Notes: generated by a model not told the origin, from the sequence alone. A DNA stretch of 64,000 nt from Erythrobacter sp. KY5 (GCF_003264115.1 NZ_CP021912.1:806001-870000); one strand, 5' to 3'. Numbered from the stretch's first letter, positions 52,362-61,075 are shown. Program-made: numbers and translations.

Positions 52362-53594
52362 TCAGCTATCCAGCCCGAGCAGCGACGGCTCTGAGGCGAC
52401 CTTGGCCTGCGCCTGAGACTGTCCTTCGGCGCGGGCGATATAGCCTTTCGACTTCTCGACCTCATCGCTGAGCACGTTGACGGTCTGCTTCATGCTGGCG
52501 AGCGCGCGGACCTTGAAGCTGTCGACCTCGTCCATCGTGTCGTAGATGTTCTGGAACGCGCGTTGCAGCGTTTCGAGCGGGATGGTACTCGACGCGGCCT
52601 GCTCGTGGATCTGCGCAGTCTGTTCGCGCAGCAGCGTGCTGGTGGAATCGATGATGTCGCTGGTCGTCTGGTTCAGCGAGGTGATCTGCTGCAACACCAG
52701 CTTCTGGTTCGTCATCGCCTGCGCCACCGTTACCGCCGTGCGCAGCGCGCCAACGGTGGTGGTGCTCGCGCGGTCGACGCCCTTTACCAGCTCGACATTG
52801 TTCTTCTTGACGAGGTCGAGCGCGAGGTATCCCTGCACCGAAACCGCCATCTGCGTGAGCAGGTCCTGTGTGCGCTGGCGCACATAGAACAGCGCGCTTT
52901 CCCGCAGCGCCTTGGCTTTTTCGGGATCGGAGCTGTCGAGCTCAATCGCCTTTGCCTCAAGCCGCGCGTCGAGCGTCTTGGCGATGTGGATCATCTGCTC
53001 AAGCTCGCCCATCGCTTCCCAGAGCTTAGCGCGCTCTGTGTCGATGGCGGCGTTGTCGAGGTGCAGCTCCTTCTTGCCGCCTTCGAGCCGTTCGAGGATT
53101 GCCTGAATGTGGCCCTGCGCGCTCGTATAGCTGTCGAAATAGTTCTTCAGCTTGTTGCCGAACGGAATAATCCCGAACAGCTTGCGCGGAGAAAGCAGCT
53201 TGCCCTTGCGGCCTGGATCGAGATCTTCGACCGTGCGGCGTAGCTCGGCAAGGTCGCTGCCGACGCTGCTGTCGGCGTCCATCGCGCGCACCGGGCGGTC
53301 GAGGAAGCGGTTCGAATGAGCCGCAGCGGCGCGGATCTGTTCCTGGCCCATGCGGGTGATCTGGTCGACCTTCTCGCCAAACGCAGGCGAGTTCGCATCG
53401 GTCGAGACGAGATCGGTCACGAAGGCATCGACCTTGGTGTCGAGCTTCGATTTCTGCTCGTCGGAGACGGGCACGAGGCCAGCTGCCTTTTCAGGCGCAA
53501 CCTCAGGCACCGGATCAGGCGGCGTCAGTTCGAAATCTGTCGCGGTCTTGGTCGGTGCGGAAATGTTCAGGTCTGGCGTAGTCTCGGTGCTCAT
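52362..53594 (-). CDS. telA: Toxic anion resistance protein TelA family
   Basis: A 410-residue soluble, strongly helical protein from ATG 53594. Typical TelA features are the segment KLFGIIPFGNKLKNYFDSYTSAQGH (in the middle), a coiled-coil core, and the C-terminal SFKVRALASMKQTVNVLSDEVEK block. The N-terminus is Pro/Thr-rich. Family members are linked to tellurite and colicin tolerance and to division-associated functions, but the mechanism is unknown. It heads the telA-xpaC-PHA-region operon and diverges from the DUF389 gene over 251 bp. Confidence 0.88.
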   Translation of the reverse strand: MSTETTPDLNISAPTKTATDFELTPPDPVPEVAPEKAAGLVPVSDEQKSKLDTKVDAFVTDLVSTDANSPAFGEKVDQITRMGQEQIRAAAAHSNRFLDRPVRAMDADSSVGSDLAELRRTVEDLDPGRKGKLLSPRKLFGIIPFGNKLKNYFDSYTSAQGHIQAILERLEGGKKELHLDNAAIDTERAKLWEAMGELEQMIHIAKTLDARLEAKAIELDSSDPEKAKALRESALFYVRQRTQDLLTQMAVSVQGYLALDLVKKNNVELVKGVDRASTTTVGALRTAVTVAQAMTNQKLVLQQITSLNQTTSDIIDSTSTLLREQTAQIHEQAASSTIPLETLQRAFQNIYDTMDEVDSFKVRALASMKQTVNVLSDEVEKSKGYIARAEGQSQAQAKVASEPSLLGLDS

Positions 53595-53845
53595 GCGTCT
53601 GGTTTTGCTCCCTAAGCTGCTCAGGCGAAAGCGTCTCACTGCCGCCCCGCAGCCCTCCTACTGTATTAGTGATCTAAAACACGCGTTTCAAGCCACTCAC
53701 GATATGAAGGCGAGGGTAGCGCGTTTCGCCTCAGCGCGCCAAGCGGCATTTTGCGCCAAGTGTGCGCGGCGCACGCGCTATTTGCTTTCACGGCGCATTT
53801 GATGCGAGTAAAGGCGCTCACCGGCCATTTGGACAATTTCCTGTT

Positions 53846-55423
53846 GTGAGCGACGAAAACACGACCACTCCCACGCCTCAGGCGCCTTCGAGCCTTGGCC
53901 ACACGCCTATTCCTGAAAAAACCGGGAGCGTCGCCGACCGCAGCGAGGGCATGTCGATTGCAAGGGTGCTGTTCTCCTTCCGCCGCTGGTGGCGCGAGGA
54001 CGTGGTGGGGACTGTCGACCAGGGGCGCGTCATCGAAAAACGCCGCGCAGAATGCGACCTGTCGGAACGCTATCTTTTCATGACCGCGATGAGCGCCGGC
54101 ATCGCCGTGCTTGGCCTGCTGTTATCCTCGCCTGCCGTCGTTATCGGCGCGATGCTTCTGTCGCCCCTGATGGACCCGATCATGGGCCTGGGCTTTGCGC
54201 TCGCGATTGGCGATTATCAGTGGCTCAAGAAATCGGCGCGCAGCCTTGCCTATGGGACGTTGATGGCGATCGGTCTGACCGCAGCGCTGGTTTACTTGTC
54301 GCCGATCCAGACGATCACGCCCGAGATTGCAGCGCGCACGCAGCCCAACCTGTTCGACCTGTTCGTGGCGCTGTTCTCCGCGCTTGCAGGTGCCTATGCG
54401 ATGATCCGCGGGCGCGAGGGTACGATTGTCGGGGTGGCGATTGCGACCGCCTTGATGCCGCCGCTTGCGACGGTGGGCTTTGGCCTTGCGACATGGAACT
54501 GGACGGTCTTTTCAGGCTCGCTCCTGCTTTACGTGACCAACCTCATCACCATCGCGCTGACCGCGTTGGCGATGGCGCGCCTTTATGGCTTTAAGACCGC
54601 GCTGAGTTCGCGCAACACGATATTCCAGAACCTTGCCGTCGCCGCCGTGTTCGTCGCGCTTGCCGTTCCGTTGGCGCTCTCGCTCCAGCAGATCGCGTTC
54701 CAGACCAACGCGCAGCGCGTGATCCGGGCCGAGATCGAGGAGCCTTTCGTGGCCGGATCGGAAATCTCGCGCTTCGATGTCGATTTTCGGGCTGAGCCGA
54801 TCGTGGTGGTCGCCTCGGTCTATACGCCCGAACCGGATAGCGATGCAGAGGCCGAGATCGAGCGCGCTTTGGCACGGCGGCTTGGTCGCCCGATTGAACT
54901 GAGCCTGACGCAGCTTCAGGTCGGCACCGCCGCAAGCGCCGCGCAGGCAGCGCAGCTATCCGCCGCACGGGCGAGCGAGGAGGCCGATGCTCGGCAACGC
55001 GCAGAAGACCTTGCGACCCGGCTCGCGCTCGTTGCAGGCGTTTCCGAGGGGGACGTAACGGTCGATCGCACCCGCCGCCGCGCAACCGTGCGCGCCGAAA
55101 CGCTCGACGGAGCGACGCTGGCCGCCTACCGCGCGCTCGAAATGCGGATCGCGGACACTGAGCCGGACTGGTTCATCGAACTGCTCCCGCCGATCGGTCA
55201 ATTGCCTGAAAACATCGCGTTCGGCGAAGACGGCCCGACACCCGAAGGCGCACAGGCGCTGGCCGTCATCGAATGGTCGGCAGAGCGTATCAACCTGCCC
55301 ATCGTGCTGATCGGCCCGCCCGCGCAGGCATCGCAGGCCGCAGAGCTTCTGGCCCAGCGCGGCGTGAGCGTCACCGTGCGGCCCGGTGCAGGACCCCTAC
55401 GCGCGGATTGGGGCGGTCAGTAG
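53846..55423 (+). CDS. DUF389 membrane protein with C-terminal soluble domain
   Basis: A 525-residue protein from GTG 53846. The N-terminal tail is polar; helices from about residue 75 to 290 include the DUF389 signature SSPAVVIGAMLLSPLMDPIMG and RGREGTIVGVAIATALMPPLATVGFG. From about residue 310 there is a soluble Ala/Glu-rich domain, predicted periplasmic, ending in a region with EWSAERINLPIVLIGPP. The function of the family is unknown. It diverges from telA, and no other gene is on its strand nearby. Confidence 0.88.
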   Translation: MSDENTTTPTPQAPSSLGHTPIPEKTGSVADRSEGMSIARVLFSFRRWWREDVVGTVDQGRVIEKRRAECDLSERYLFMTAMSAGIAVLGLLLSSPAVVIGAMLLSPLMDPIMGLGFALAIGDYQWLKKSARSLAYGTLMAIGLTAALVYLSPIQTITPEIAARTQPNLFDLFVALFSALAGAYAMIRGREGTIVGVAIATALMPPLATVGFGLATWNWTVFSGSLLLYVTNLITIALTALAMARLYGFKTALSSRNTIFQNLAVAAVFVALAVPLALSLQQIAFQTNAQRVIRAEIEEPFVAGSEISRFDVDFRAEPIVVVASVYTPEPDSDAEAEIERALARRLGRPIELSLTQLQVGTAASAAQAAQLSAARASEEADARQRAEDLATRLALVAGVSEGDVTVDRTRRRATVRAETLDGATLAAYRALEMRIADTEPDWFIELLPPIGQLPENIAFGEDGPTPEGAQALAVIEWSAERINLPIVLIGPPAQASQAAELLAQRGVSVTVRPGAGPLRADWGGQ

Positions 55424-55448
55424 TCATAACCGTATGGTTCTGAGCCTC

Positions 55449-55529
55449 GGTCGCCCTAGGCGACCGCAAGCGTGACCACGCGCCCGCAGGCGCCCTGTAG
55501 CAAAACGAAGGGATCAGCGCCGAGGATGC
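55449..55529 (-). repeat. GC-rich dispersed repeat, copy D (minus orientation)
   Basis: Read on the minus strand it gives GCATCCTCGGCGCTGATCC, then TTCGTTTTGC, CCTGCGGGCGCG, CACGCTTGCGGTCGCC and a GGTCGCC/GGCGACC-type closing inverted repeat, the same order of blocks as copies A-C. It fills the gap between the DUF389 and FAAL genes, the stops of which face each other. Confidence 0.6.
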
Positions 55530-55555
55530 TCGCCCGGATGGGCGAGCACAACAAG

Positions 55556-57310
55556 CTACGCCGCCAGTTCTAGCGGCACGATCTCGCCCGACAGGTACAG
55601 CTTCTTGGCCTTGGCGCGGCTCAATTTGCCCGAGCTCGTGCGCGGCAGAGTGCGCGGCGGGACCAGTTCAACGACGCAGCTCATGCCCGTGACCGAGCGG
55701 ACCTTGTCGCTAATCTGCTCGCGCAGTTTCAGGCGCTCAACCGGATCGGAAACGCGGCAATGGACCAGCACGGCGGGCGCTTCCTCGCCATTGTCGGTTT
55801 CGAGCGCGAAGGCGGCGATATCGCCGTGGTTGAAGCCGGGAAGCTGCTCCACCGCCCATTCGATATCCTGCGGCCAGTGGTTCTTGCCGTTGATGATGAT
55901 CATGTCCTTGGCGCGGCCCACGATGAACAGGTAGCCATCGGCCATGTAGCCCATGTCGCCGGTGTCGAGCCAATAGCCCTTTTCCGGGTCATCGCTTTCG
56001 ATCAGGCAATCCTCTGTCGCTTCCGGGTTGCGGAAATAGGAGTGCATGACGCTTGGGCCACGGCACCAGACCTTGCCGATCTGGTGGTCGGCGCGGCTGT
56101 GGCCGTCCTCGCCCCGGATCTCGACTTCCATGTCAGGCAGCGGCTTTCCGCAATTGACGATGGCGCGGTAGCGGGCCGGGCGCGAGATATCGCGCGGCGT
56201 GCCCGACAGGCGCTCTTCCTCGACCAGCTCGACGCGGATGCCTTCGCCCGGCGGCATGACCGTGACGGCCAGCACCGCTTCGGCAAGTCCGTATGAAGGG
56301 GTGAAGGCCGATGCCCTGAAACCGGCATCGCTGAAGGCGTTGACGAAGCTCTGCATGACGTCGGGACGGATCATGTCCGCTCCGTTGCCCGCAAGCCGCC
56401 AGCGCGACAGGTCGAAGCGTTCGGCCACGTTGCTCTGGCTGGAGATGCGGCGCGCGCAGATATCGTAACCGAAGGTCGGCGAATAGGAGACCGTGTTGCC
56501 CTTGTTGCGGGTAATCATGTCGAGCCATGCCAGTGGACGGCGGGCAAAAGCGTCGGGCTTGAGGAAATCGACCGAGAACTGGTTCGCGACCAGCGAAAGG
56601 AAGCACCCGACCAGCCCCATGTCATGATACCACGGCAGCCAGCTGACGCAGCGGTCGCCGGTGCCAAGGTTCATGCTTTCGGCATGGCCATACAGGTTGT
56701 GAAGCAGCGCCTTGTGCGTGACCGCGACCCCGGTGGGGAAGCGGGTCGAGCCTGACGAATATTGCAGGTAGCAGATGTCTTCCGGATTTGCCTCGGGCAA
56801 AGCGACCTGGGGTGCGGGGCGGGTCGCAAAATCCTCGTAGCTTTCGCCTGCACATCCCTGACGATCCGCTGCCGCTGCGGCCATCTCGCCGATCTCGGCC
56901 GGGTAAAGCAGGATTGCCGGGTCGGAGCTTTTGAGCTGCACGGCAAGCTGATCGATATAGCTTTCCTTGCCGCCAAAGGTTGTCGGCAGCGGGAGCGGCA
57001 CCGGCCAGGCCCCTGCATAGATGCAGGCGCAGAACGCGGCGGCGAAATCGGCGCCGGTTTCCGCGATCAGGGCGACGCGGTCCTGCGGCTTGATACCCCA
57101 TTCGATCAGGCGATAGGCCATCTCGATCCCGTCTTCGCGCATTTCGGAATAGGGGTAGACGCGCTCAAGCTGGCCGCGCATGTCGTGAAAATTCATGCCC
57201 TTCTTTGAACGGGCGGCGTAATCGATCGCATCGTTGAAGGTTGCGAATTGCGCGCGAATGCGCGGCAACTCGCAATCGTTCGGCGTCGGCGTAAGTGCGG
57301 CGTCGGTCAT
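55556..57310 (-). CDS. Fatty acyl-AMP ligase / fatty-acyl adenylating enzyme
   Basis: A 584-residue ANL-superfamily adenylate-forming enzyme from ATG 57310. The AMP-binding motif is YSSGSTRFPTGV (near residue 183), the second core motif LDTGDMGYMADGYLFIVGRAKDMIII (near 460) and a hinge-Lys region TSSGKLSRAKAKKLY near the end. The absence of a clear CoA-ligation signature and the FAAL-like SPTFGYDICARR block favour an acyl-AMP ligase that passes fatty acids to a carrier protein or to CoA-independent acylation. No acyl carrier protein, PKS or serine palmitoyltransferase is in the window. Confidence 0.88.
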   Translation of the reverse strand: MTDAALTPTPNDCELPRIRAQFATFNDAIDYAARSKKGMNFHDMRGQLERVYPYSEMREDGIEMAYRLIEWGIKPQDRVALIAETGADFAAAFCACIYAGAWPVPLPLPTTFGGKESYIDQLAVQLKSSDPAILLYPAEIGEMAAAAADRQGCAGESYEDFATRPAPQVALPEANPEDICYLQYSSGSTRFPTGVAVTHKALLHNLYGHAESMNLGTGDRCVSWLPWYHDMGLVGCFLSLVANQFSVDFLKPDAFARRPLAWLDMITRNKGNTVSYSPTFGYDICARRISSQSNVAERFDLSRWRLAGNGADMIRPDVMQSFVNAFSDAGFRASAFTPSYGLAEAVLAVTVMPPGEGIRVELVEEERLSGTPRDISRPARYRAIVNCGKPLPDMEVEIRGEDGHSRADHQIGKVWCRGPSVMHSYFRNPEATEDCLIESDDPEKGYWLDTGDMGYMADGYLFIVGRAKDMIIINGKNHWPQDIEWAVEQLPGFNHGDIAAFALETDNGEEAPAVLVHCRVSDPVERLKLREQISDKVRSVTGMSCVVELVPPRTLPRTSSGKLSRAKAKKLYLSGEIVPLELAA

Positions 57311-57439
57311 TTTCGTGGCGATACCCGTCAATTGCTGTGCGCGAGCAAGCGCGCTAAATCATCCCTTGCCGGTACGGATACCTCCAGTCCGGCTTAATTT
57401 TTTCCCATTTGATAAGGACTGTGGCACGAATAAGGCGAA

Positions 57440-58162
57440 ATGGTTTCACATGGAAGCAAAACGTCATCACCCGGTAGCGATCCGGGACGCCCTGAGGGAG
57501 ATGATGACGCTTGCGAAAAATCGAACAAATCTCGCAAATCCAGAGGGTTTCGCGAAAGAAAAGCACGCAAGTCGCGCCCGCTGGACGAGGTGAGCCTGAA
57601 AGATCTCGCGCTGAGCTATGCTGCGCGTTTTTCCACGACGGGCGCGAAACTTGAAGGCTACCTCGCGCGCAAGATCCGGGAGCGCGGGGTTGCAGAGGAT
57701 GAGGATGGTCGCCTCGTGGAGCTCGACGTCACAGGGCTTGTCACGCGCCTGATCGAGCTCGGTTATGTCGACGATGAAGCCTATGCGCGTGCCAAATCGC
57801 GCGGCCTCACTGCGCGCGGCTATGGCGCAAGGCGGGTCGAACAGGCGCTGTGGGCAGCGGGCGTCGAGGAAAGCGTGCGCGAGGACAACGCGCCCAATGT
57901 TGCCGAAAGCCGCCGCGCTGCCATCTTGCTTGCGCGCAAACGCGGCTTTGGCCCATTCGGCCGGCGCGTCGATGAAGACGAGCCGCCGGAGGCTCGCCAT
58001 AAAAGGCGCGAAAAACAGGTTGCCGCGATGCTGCGCGCAGGGCACTCGTTCGAAACGGCCGCGTTCATCGTGGATGCACCGGGCGGCGACGAAATAGACG
58101 AATGGCTGCTTGAGGCCGAAGACGAAGAAGCGCAGGAAAAGGGCGGATCATGGTACGATTGA
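57440..58162 (+). CDS. recX: Regulatory protein RecX
   Basis: A 240-residue protein whose central and C-terminal three-helix repeats match RecX (LALSYAARFSTTGAKLEGYL, ARGYGARRVEQALWAAGV, KRREKQVAAMLRAGHSFETAAFIV). It binds and destabilises RecA filaments. The first 45 residues are a basic, serine- and glycine-rich extension that is longer than in most RecX proteins. A late internal start would shorten it. The gene overlaps the DUF192 gene by 13 bp. recA is not in the window. Confidence 0.88.
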   Translation: MVSHGSKTSSPGSDPGRPEGDDDACEKSNKSRKSRGFRERKARKSRPLDEVSLKDLALSYAARFSTTGAKLEGYLARKIRERGVAEDEDGRLVELDVTGLVTRLIELGYVDDEAYARAKSRGLTARGYGARRVEQALWAAGVEESVREDNAPNVAESRRAAILLARKRGFGPFGRRVDEDEPPEARHKRREKQVAAMLRAGHSFETAAFIVDAPGGDEIDEWLLEAEDEEAQEKGGSWYD

Positions 58163-58650
58163 TTGCAGGTCTGGGGGCCTTGGCGCTGGCAGCGTGTTCG
58201 CCCAATGGCACCGCAGCTCAGGAAACAGCGCCTGCCCCTGCTGCCGAGACGGCCCCGACGCTTTCGGAAGCAGGTCTGCAACTCACCGATGTGACCGTCA
58301 TCAGCGGCGATCAGAGCCATACCTTCACGACCGAACTGGCGTTGACCAACGCCGAACAGGCGCGAGGCATGATGTTCCGCACCGAAATGGGCGATGATGA
58401 AGGGATGCTGTTCCCCTCGTACCAGCCGCAGGCGCGCAGCTTCTGGATGAAGAACACTCCGCTGCCGCTCGACATCATCTTCATCGGCCCCGGCAACCGC
58501 ATCACCAATATCGAGGAAGGCGTGCCCTATTCGACCGACAGCGTCTTTTCTGACGGCCCGGCGGTCGCGGTGTTCGAGATTCGTGGGGGGCTGTCCGAAG
58601 AGCTCGGGATCAAGCCGGGCGATATGGTGGAATGGGAGCTGCCCGAGTGA
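58150..58650 (+). CDS. DUF192 lipoprotein
   Basis: A 166-residue protein with a lipobox LAAC in its signal peptide. After a Pro/Ala-rich linker, the DUF192 domain contains ELALTNAEQARGMMFRTEM and FWMKNTPLPLDIIFI, with the conserved Met-Phe-Arg motif and the FWMKNT block. The family's role is unknown and is probably periplasmic. Overlap with the recX end and 45 bp before the NDUFA12 gene place it in a compact co-directional cluster. Confidence 0.92.
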   Translation: MVRLIAGLGALALAACSPNGTAAQETAPAPAAETAPTLSEAGLQLTDVTVISGDQSHTFTTELALTNAEQARGMMFRTEMGDDEGMLFPSYQPQARSFWMKNTPLPLDIIFIGPGNRITNIEEGVPYSTDSVFSDGPAVAVFEIRGGLSEELGIKPGDMVEWELPE

Positions 58651-58695
58651 TCTTGCATCTTGGCGCTGCCTGTCAGTTCGGCTAAGGGCGCGCCC

Positions 58696-59115
58696 ATGGG
58701 AATCTTCGGAAAAATCTTCACCTGGTGGGACGGTGCCACCATCGGCACGCATTGGTGGTCGAAGCGCGTTGGCGGCGAACATGTCGGCACCGATGCGGAA
58801 GGCAACAAATACTACCGCTCCAAGGGCAAGGATGGGCCCAATACCGGCTCCTACACCCAGAAAGAACGACGCTGGGTGATCTATAACGGCATCAACGATG
58901 CCAGCCGCGTGCCGAGCGAATGGCATGGCTGGCTGCATGGTGCGTTCGACGATGTACCGGAAAGCCACCTTCCCCCGGCGAAGATCTGGGAAGTCGACTA
59001 CACGCCCAATGCCACCGGCAGCGCGGACGCTTATCTGCCCAAGGGCGCGATTGAGCGCGGCGGAAAGCGCGCAGCGACCGACGGCGATTACGAAGCCTGG
59101 GCACCGGAGGGCTGA
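58696..59115 (+). CDS. NADH:ubiquinone oxidoreductase subunit NDUFA12 (B17.2-like)
   Basis: A 139-residue homologue of the mitochondrial complex I accessory subunit NDUFA12, present in alphaproteobacterial complex I. It begins MGIFGKIFTWWDGATIGTHWW and contains VGTDAEGNKYYRSK and RRWVIYNGINDASRVPSEWHGWLHG, all highly conserved. No transmembrane helix; it caps the matrix/cytoplasmic arm. Start at ATG 58696 chosen over one 12 codons upstream. Confidence 0.94.
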   Translation: MGIFGKIFTWWDGATIGTHWWSKRVGGEHVGTDAEGNKYYRSKGKDGPNTGSYTQKERRWVIYNGINDASRVPSEWHGWLHGAFDDVPESHLPPAKIWEVDYTPNATGSADAYLPKGAIERGGKRAATDGDYEAWAPEG

Positions 59116-59129
59116 GCGCCCCTCACGCA

Positions 59130-59633
59130 ATGCAGGTTCGCTACGCCCTTCTCGCTGTTCTTCCCGCATTCGCCCTGACGGCGTGCGAAGAGGAAGCGGG
59201 CGAGCCCGAGGTCGAAGTCGTCGATTTGGAAGGCTCGCCGGACGATCCCGCGCCGCTTCCCCCCGATTCGCCGCTTCAGCCTGAACCCGAGGCCGAAGGC
59301 GTCACCCCGATGGCAGAGCGCGTCGCGACGATCGGAGTTCTGAACAAGCGCAACAATGTAAGCCAGGATCTGGAACTGAGCCCCGGCGACAATGCCGAAG
59401 TGGGGCCGGTCATCGTGCGTCTGGAAGCGTGCGAGCGCACCGCGCCTTATGAATTCCCGCAGGAAACCGGCGCATTCGTTCAGGTCGACGTGCTTGAGCG
59501 CGGAGCGAGCGAACATGCCCGCATCTTTTCCGGCTGGCTGTTCCGCGAAAACCCGAGCCTCAACGTGGTCGAGCACCCGATCTACGATGTGTGGGTCAAG
59601 GATTGCGCGATGAGTTTTCCGGGCGACGAATAG
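59130..59633 (+). CDS. DUF2155 lipoprotein
   Basis: A 167-residue protein with a lipoprotein signal (LPAFALTAC), an acidic Pro/Glu-rich linker (~25-60) and the DUF2155 domain with VATIGVLNKRNNVSQDLELSPGD and IFSGWLFRENPSLNVVEHPIYDVWVKDC. The family is found almost only in Alphaproteobacteria and its function is unknown. Its 3' end overlaps the convergent aat gene by 52 bp. Confidence 0.9.
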   Translation: MQVRYALLAVLPAFALTACEEEAGEPEVEVVDLEGSPDDPAPLPPDSPLQPEPEAEGVTPMAERVATIGVLNKRNNVSQDLELSPGDNAEVGPVIVRLEACERTAPYEFPQETGAFVQVDVLERGASEHARIFSGWLFRENPSLNVVEHPIYDVWVKDCAMSFPGDE

Positions 59634-60301
59634 TCGGGACTGTACGGGTCGCCGTGGGCGAACCGCTGATACGTCGCCTCAAGCGCCAGATCGGGAACAC
59701 CGCGCGCTTTCTCGACAAGGGTGAGATACTGCTTCTGAGGCATCTCGACCGCCCCCATCGAGGCGAGATGGTCGGTCATGAACTGACAGTCGAGCAACTG
59801 ATATCCCGCCTCGCGCAGCATCGCGACGAGCCAGCACAGCGCGACCTTGCTGGCGTTGCTGACAAGGCTGAACATGCTCTCGCCGCAGAAGACGCGGTCG
59901 AAAGAGACGCCATAAAGGCCGCCCACCAGCCGCTTCTCCCCATCCTCGCCGGTTTCCCAGCATTCGAGCGAATGGGCGTGTCCGGCGCGGTGAAGCCCGG
60001 TGTAGCTTGCGACGATGCGTTCGCTAATCCAGCTTTCGGGATGGCCCGGACGCGGCGCGGCGCAGGCGCGCATCACGTCGGTGAACGCCTCGTTGTGAGT
60101 CACCTCGAAACGGTCTGAGCGAAGCACCTTGCGCAAGCTCTTCGAGACGTGGAGGCCGCCCAGCGGTATGATCGCCCGGTCGCGCGGCTCGACCCAGAAG
60201 ATGTCCTGGTCCTCGCGCTTGTCGGCCATCGGAAAGATGCCGCTGCGATAGGCAAGCAGCAGCGTCTCAACCGGGATTGGGGCGCGAAGTGGCGAGTGCA
60301 T
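59582..60301 (-). CDS. aat: Leucyl/phenylalanyl-tRNA-protein transferase
   Basis: A 239-residue Aat that adds Leu or Phe to N-terminal Lys/Arg residues, marking proteins for ClpS-ClpAP in the N-end rule pathway. Motifs: AYRSGIFPMADKREDQDIFWVEPRDRAIIPL, the SECWETGEDGEKRLVGGLYGVSFDRVFCGESMFS block and the LDCQFMTDHLASMGAVEM segment. It starts at the ATG at 60301 and overlaps DUF2155 by 52 bp at its end. Confidence 0.94.
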   Translation of the reverse strand: MHSPLRAPIPVETLLLAYRSGIFPMADKREDQDIFWVEPRDRAIIPLGGLHVSKSLRKVLRSDRFEVTHNEAFTDVMRACAAPRPGHPESWISERIVASYTGLHRAGHAHSLECWETGEDGEKRLVGGLYGVSFDRVFCGESMFSLVSNASKVALCWLVAMLREAGYQLLDCQFMTDHLASMGAVEMPQKQYLTLVEKARGVPDLALEATYQRFAHGDPYSPDYSSPGKLIAQSLTHTS

Positions 60302-60447
60302 AATGTCGCGGACTGTATCAGAGCGATGCCGGCAGGCTAGTTAATTTGCGACGGATTGAGGCGGCATCATCGCTTGGATGCGCGCCTCCTGACAAAGAGG
60401 TGTTGCCTATCGCCTGCATCGCGGATAAAGCGCGCCCTTCCCAATGC

Positions 60448-60523
60448 AGGGGTGTAGCTCAGCTGGTAGAGCATCGGTCTCCAAAACCGAGGGCCACGGG
60501 TTCGAATCCTGTCACCCCTGCCA
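60448..60523 (+). tRNA. tRNA-Trp(CCA)
   Basis: A 76-nt tRNA: acceptor AGGGGTG/CACCCCT, D arm GTAGCTCAGCTGGTAGAGCA, anticodon loop CTCCAAA with CCA anticodon, T arm GGTTCGAATCC, discriminator G and encoded CCA tail. In many bacteria it directly precedes secE; here secE lies 2.6 kb downstream. Confidence 0.96.
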
Positions 60524-60558
60524 TTTTTTGATTGGGTCATGAGCCGTCACCGGGCGGC

Positions 60559-60656
60559 TCGTCCTCCCGGCTGATCCTCCATTCCGCTTCGCTGCATTCC
60601 GGGCCGGTCCGGGCGCGCAGTCGCGCTTGCGGGCCCTATCGGCCCCCATATTGCGC
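60559..60656 (+). repeat. GC-rich dispersed repeat, copy C
   Basis: Contains TCCTCCCGGCTGATCC, TTCCGCTTCGCTGCATT, the GCGCGCAGTCGCGCTTGCGGGCC block and a closing GGCCC...GGGCC-type inverted repeat. The order of blocks matches copies A (6598-6686), B (35396-35490) and D (55449-55529). It follows tRNA-Trp by about 35 bp, as copy B follows tRNA-Lys. Confidence 0.65.
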
Positions 60657-60673
60657 GCGCATCCCCCCATTCC

Positions 60674-60691
60674 TTAACCTCCGCTAACCAT
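60674..60691 (+). promoter_or_regulatory. CtrA-like binding site
   Basis: TTAACC and TAACCAT lie 5 bp apart (TTAACCTCCGCTAACCAT), close to the CtrA forms TTAA-N7-TTAA and TTAACCAT but with mismatches. It is about 90 bp before the first 49-aa gene. Weak, unproven. Confidence 0.25.
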
Positions 60692-60781
60692 TCCGCTCAG
60701 GTTTGCGCCAGACGAACCGTGCTTTTTGGGCGCTGAGTTGAGGGGCGTGATCCGACCCCCTCGCGTTCAGGGAGGACGACC

Positions 60782-60931
60782 ATGAGCCAGTACAGCTTCC
60801 GCTCTTCGAAACCCGATCACTGGGTAAGCCCGCGCCCGCATTCCGATCCCAGCCTGCGCTCGCTAGCCTATGGCCCGGTGCAATCGATGCACGAGCCAAG
60901 CTGGCTTGAAAAGATCCTCGGCTGGTACTGA
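60782..60931 (+). CDS. 49-residue protein, first of a tandem paralogous pair
   Basis: A 49-residue basic protein from ATG 60782 with a strong ribosome site (AGGGAGG six bases upstream). The sequence has the core RSS-PD-W-SPRP, then D and R spaced through the centre, YG-V and M-EP, and a C-terminal W, L and G-rich hydrophobic end (WLEKILGWY). It is too small for most gene callers. Its paralogue follows at 61076. No signal peptide; the C-terminal hydrophobic stretch is short for a membrane segment. Family not recognised. Confidence 0.8.
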   Translation: MSQYSFRSSKPDHWVSPRPHSDPSLRSLAYGPVQSMHEPSWLEKILGWY

Positions 60932-61075
60932 GGCTCGGCACTGCCAATGGCTGCGATCCATGCGCTTCGGTAAGTCCGTTGTCGCAGCGGCTGTGTCACG
61001 AAACTGGAACAAATCGCTTCCTCGCGCTTTTCCCTATGCAATCGTGCAAACAAACTTTTCAAGGAGATCAATGCC

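Noticed and set aside
55424-55555. Possible terminators in the DUF389-FAAL gap
   Set aside because: The hairpins there belong to dispersed repeat copy D and have no T-run; the element is not a conventional terminator.
60541-60781. An attachment site or integrated element beside tRNA-Trp
   Set aside because: No integrase gene and no direct repeat of the tRNA 3' end was found; only repeat copy C and the small genes are present.
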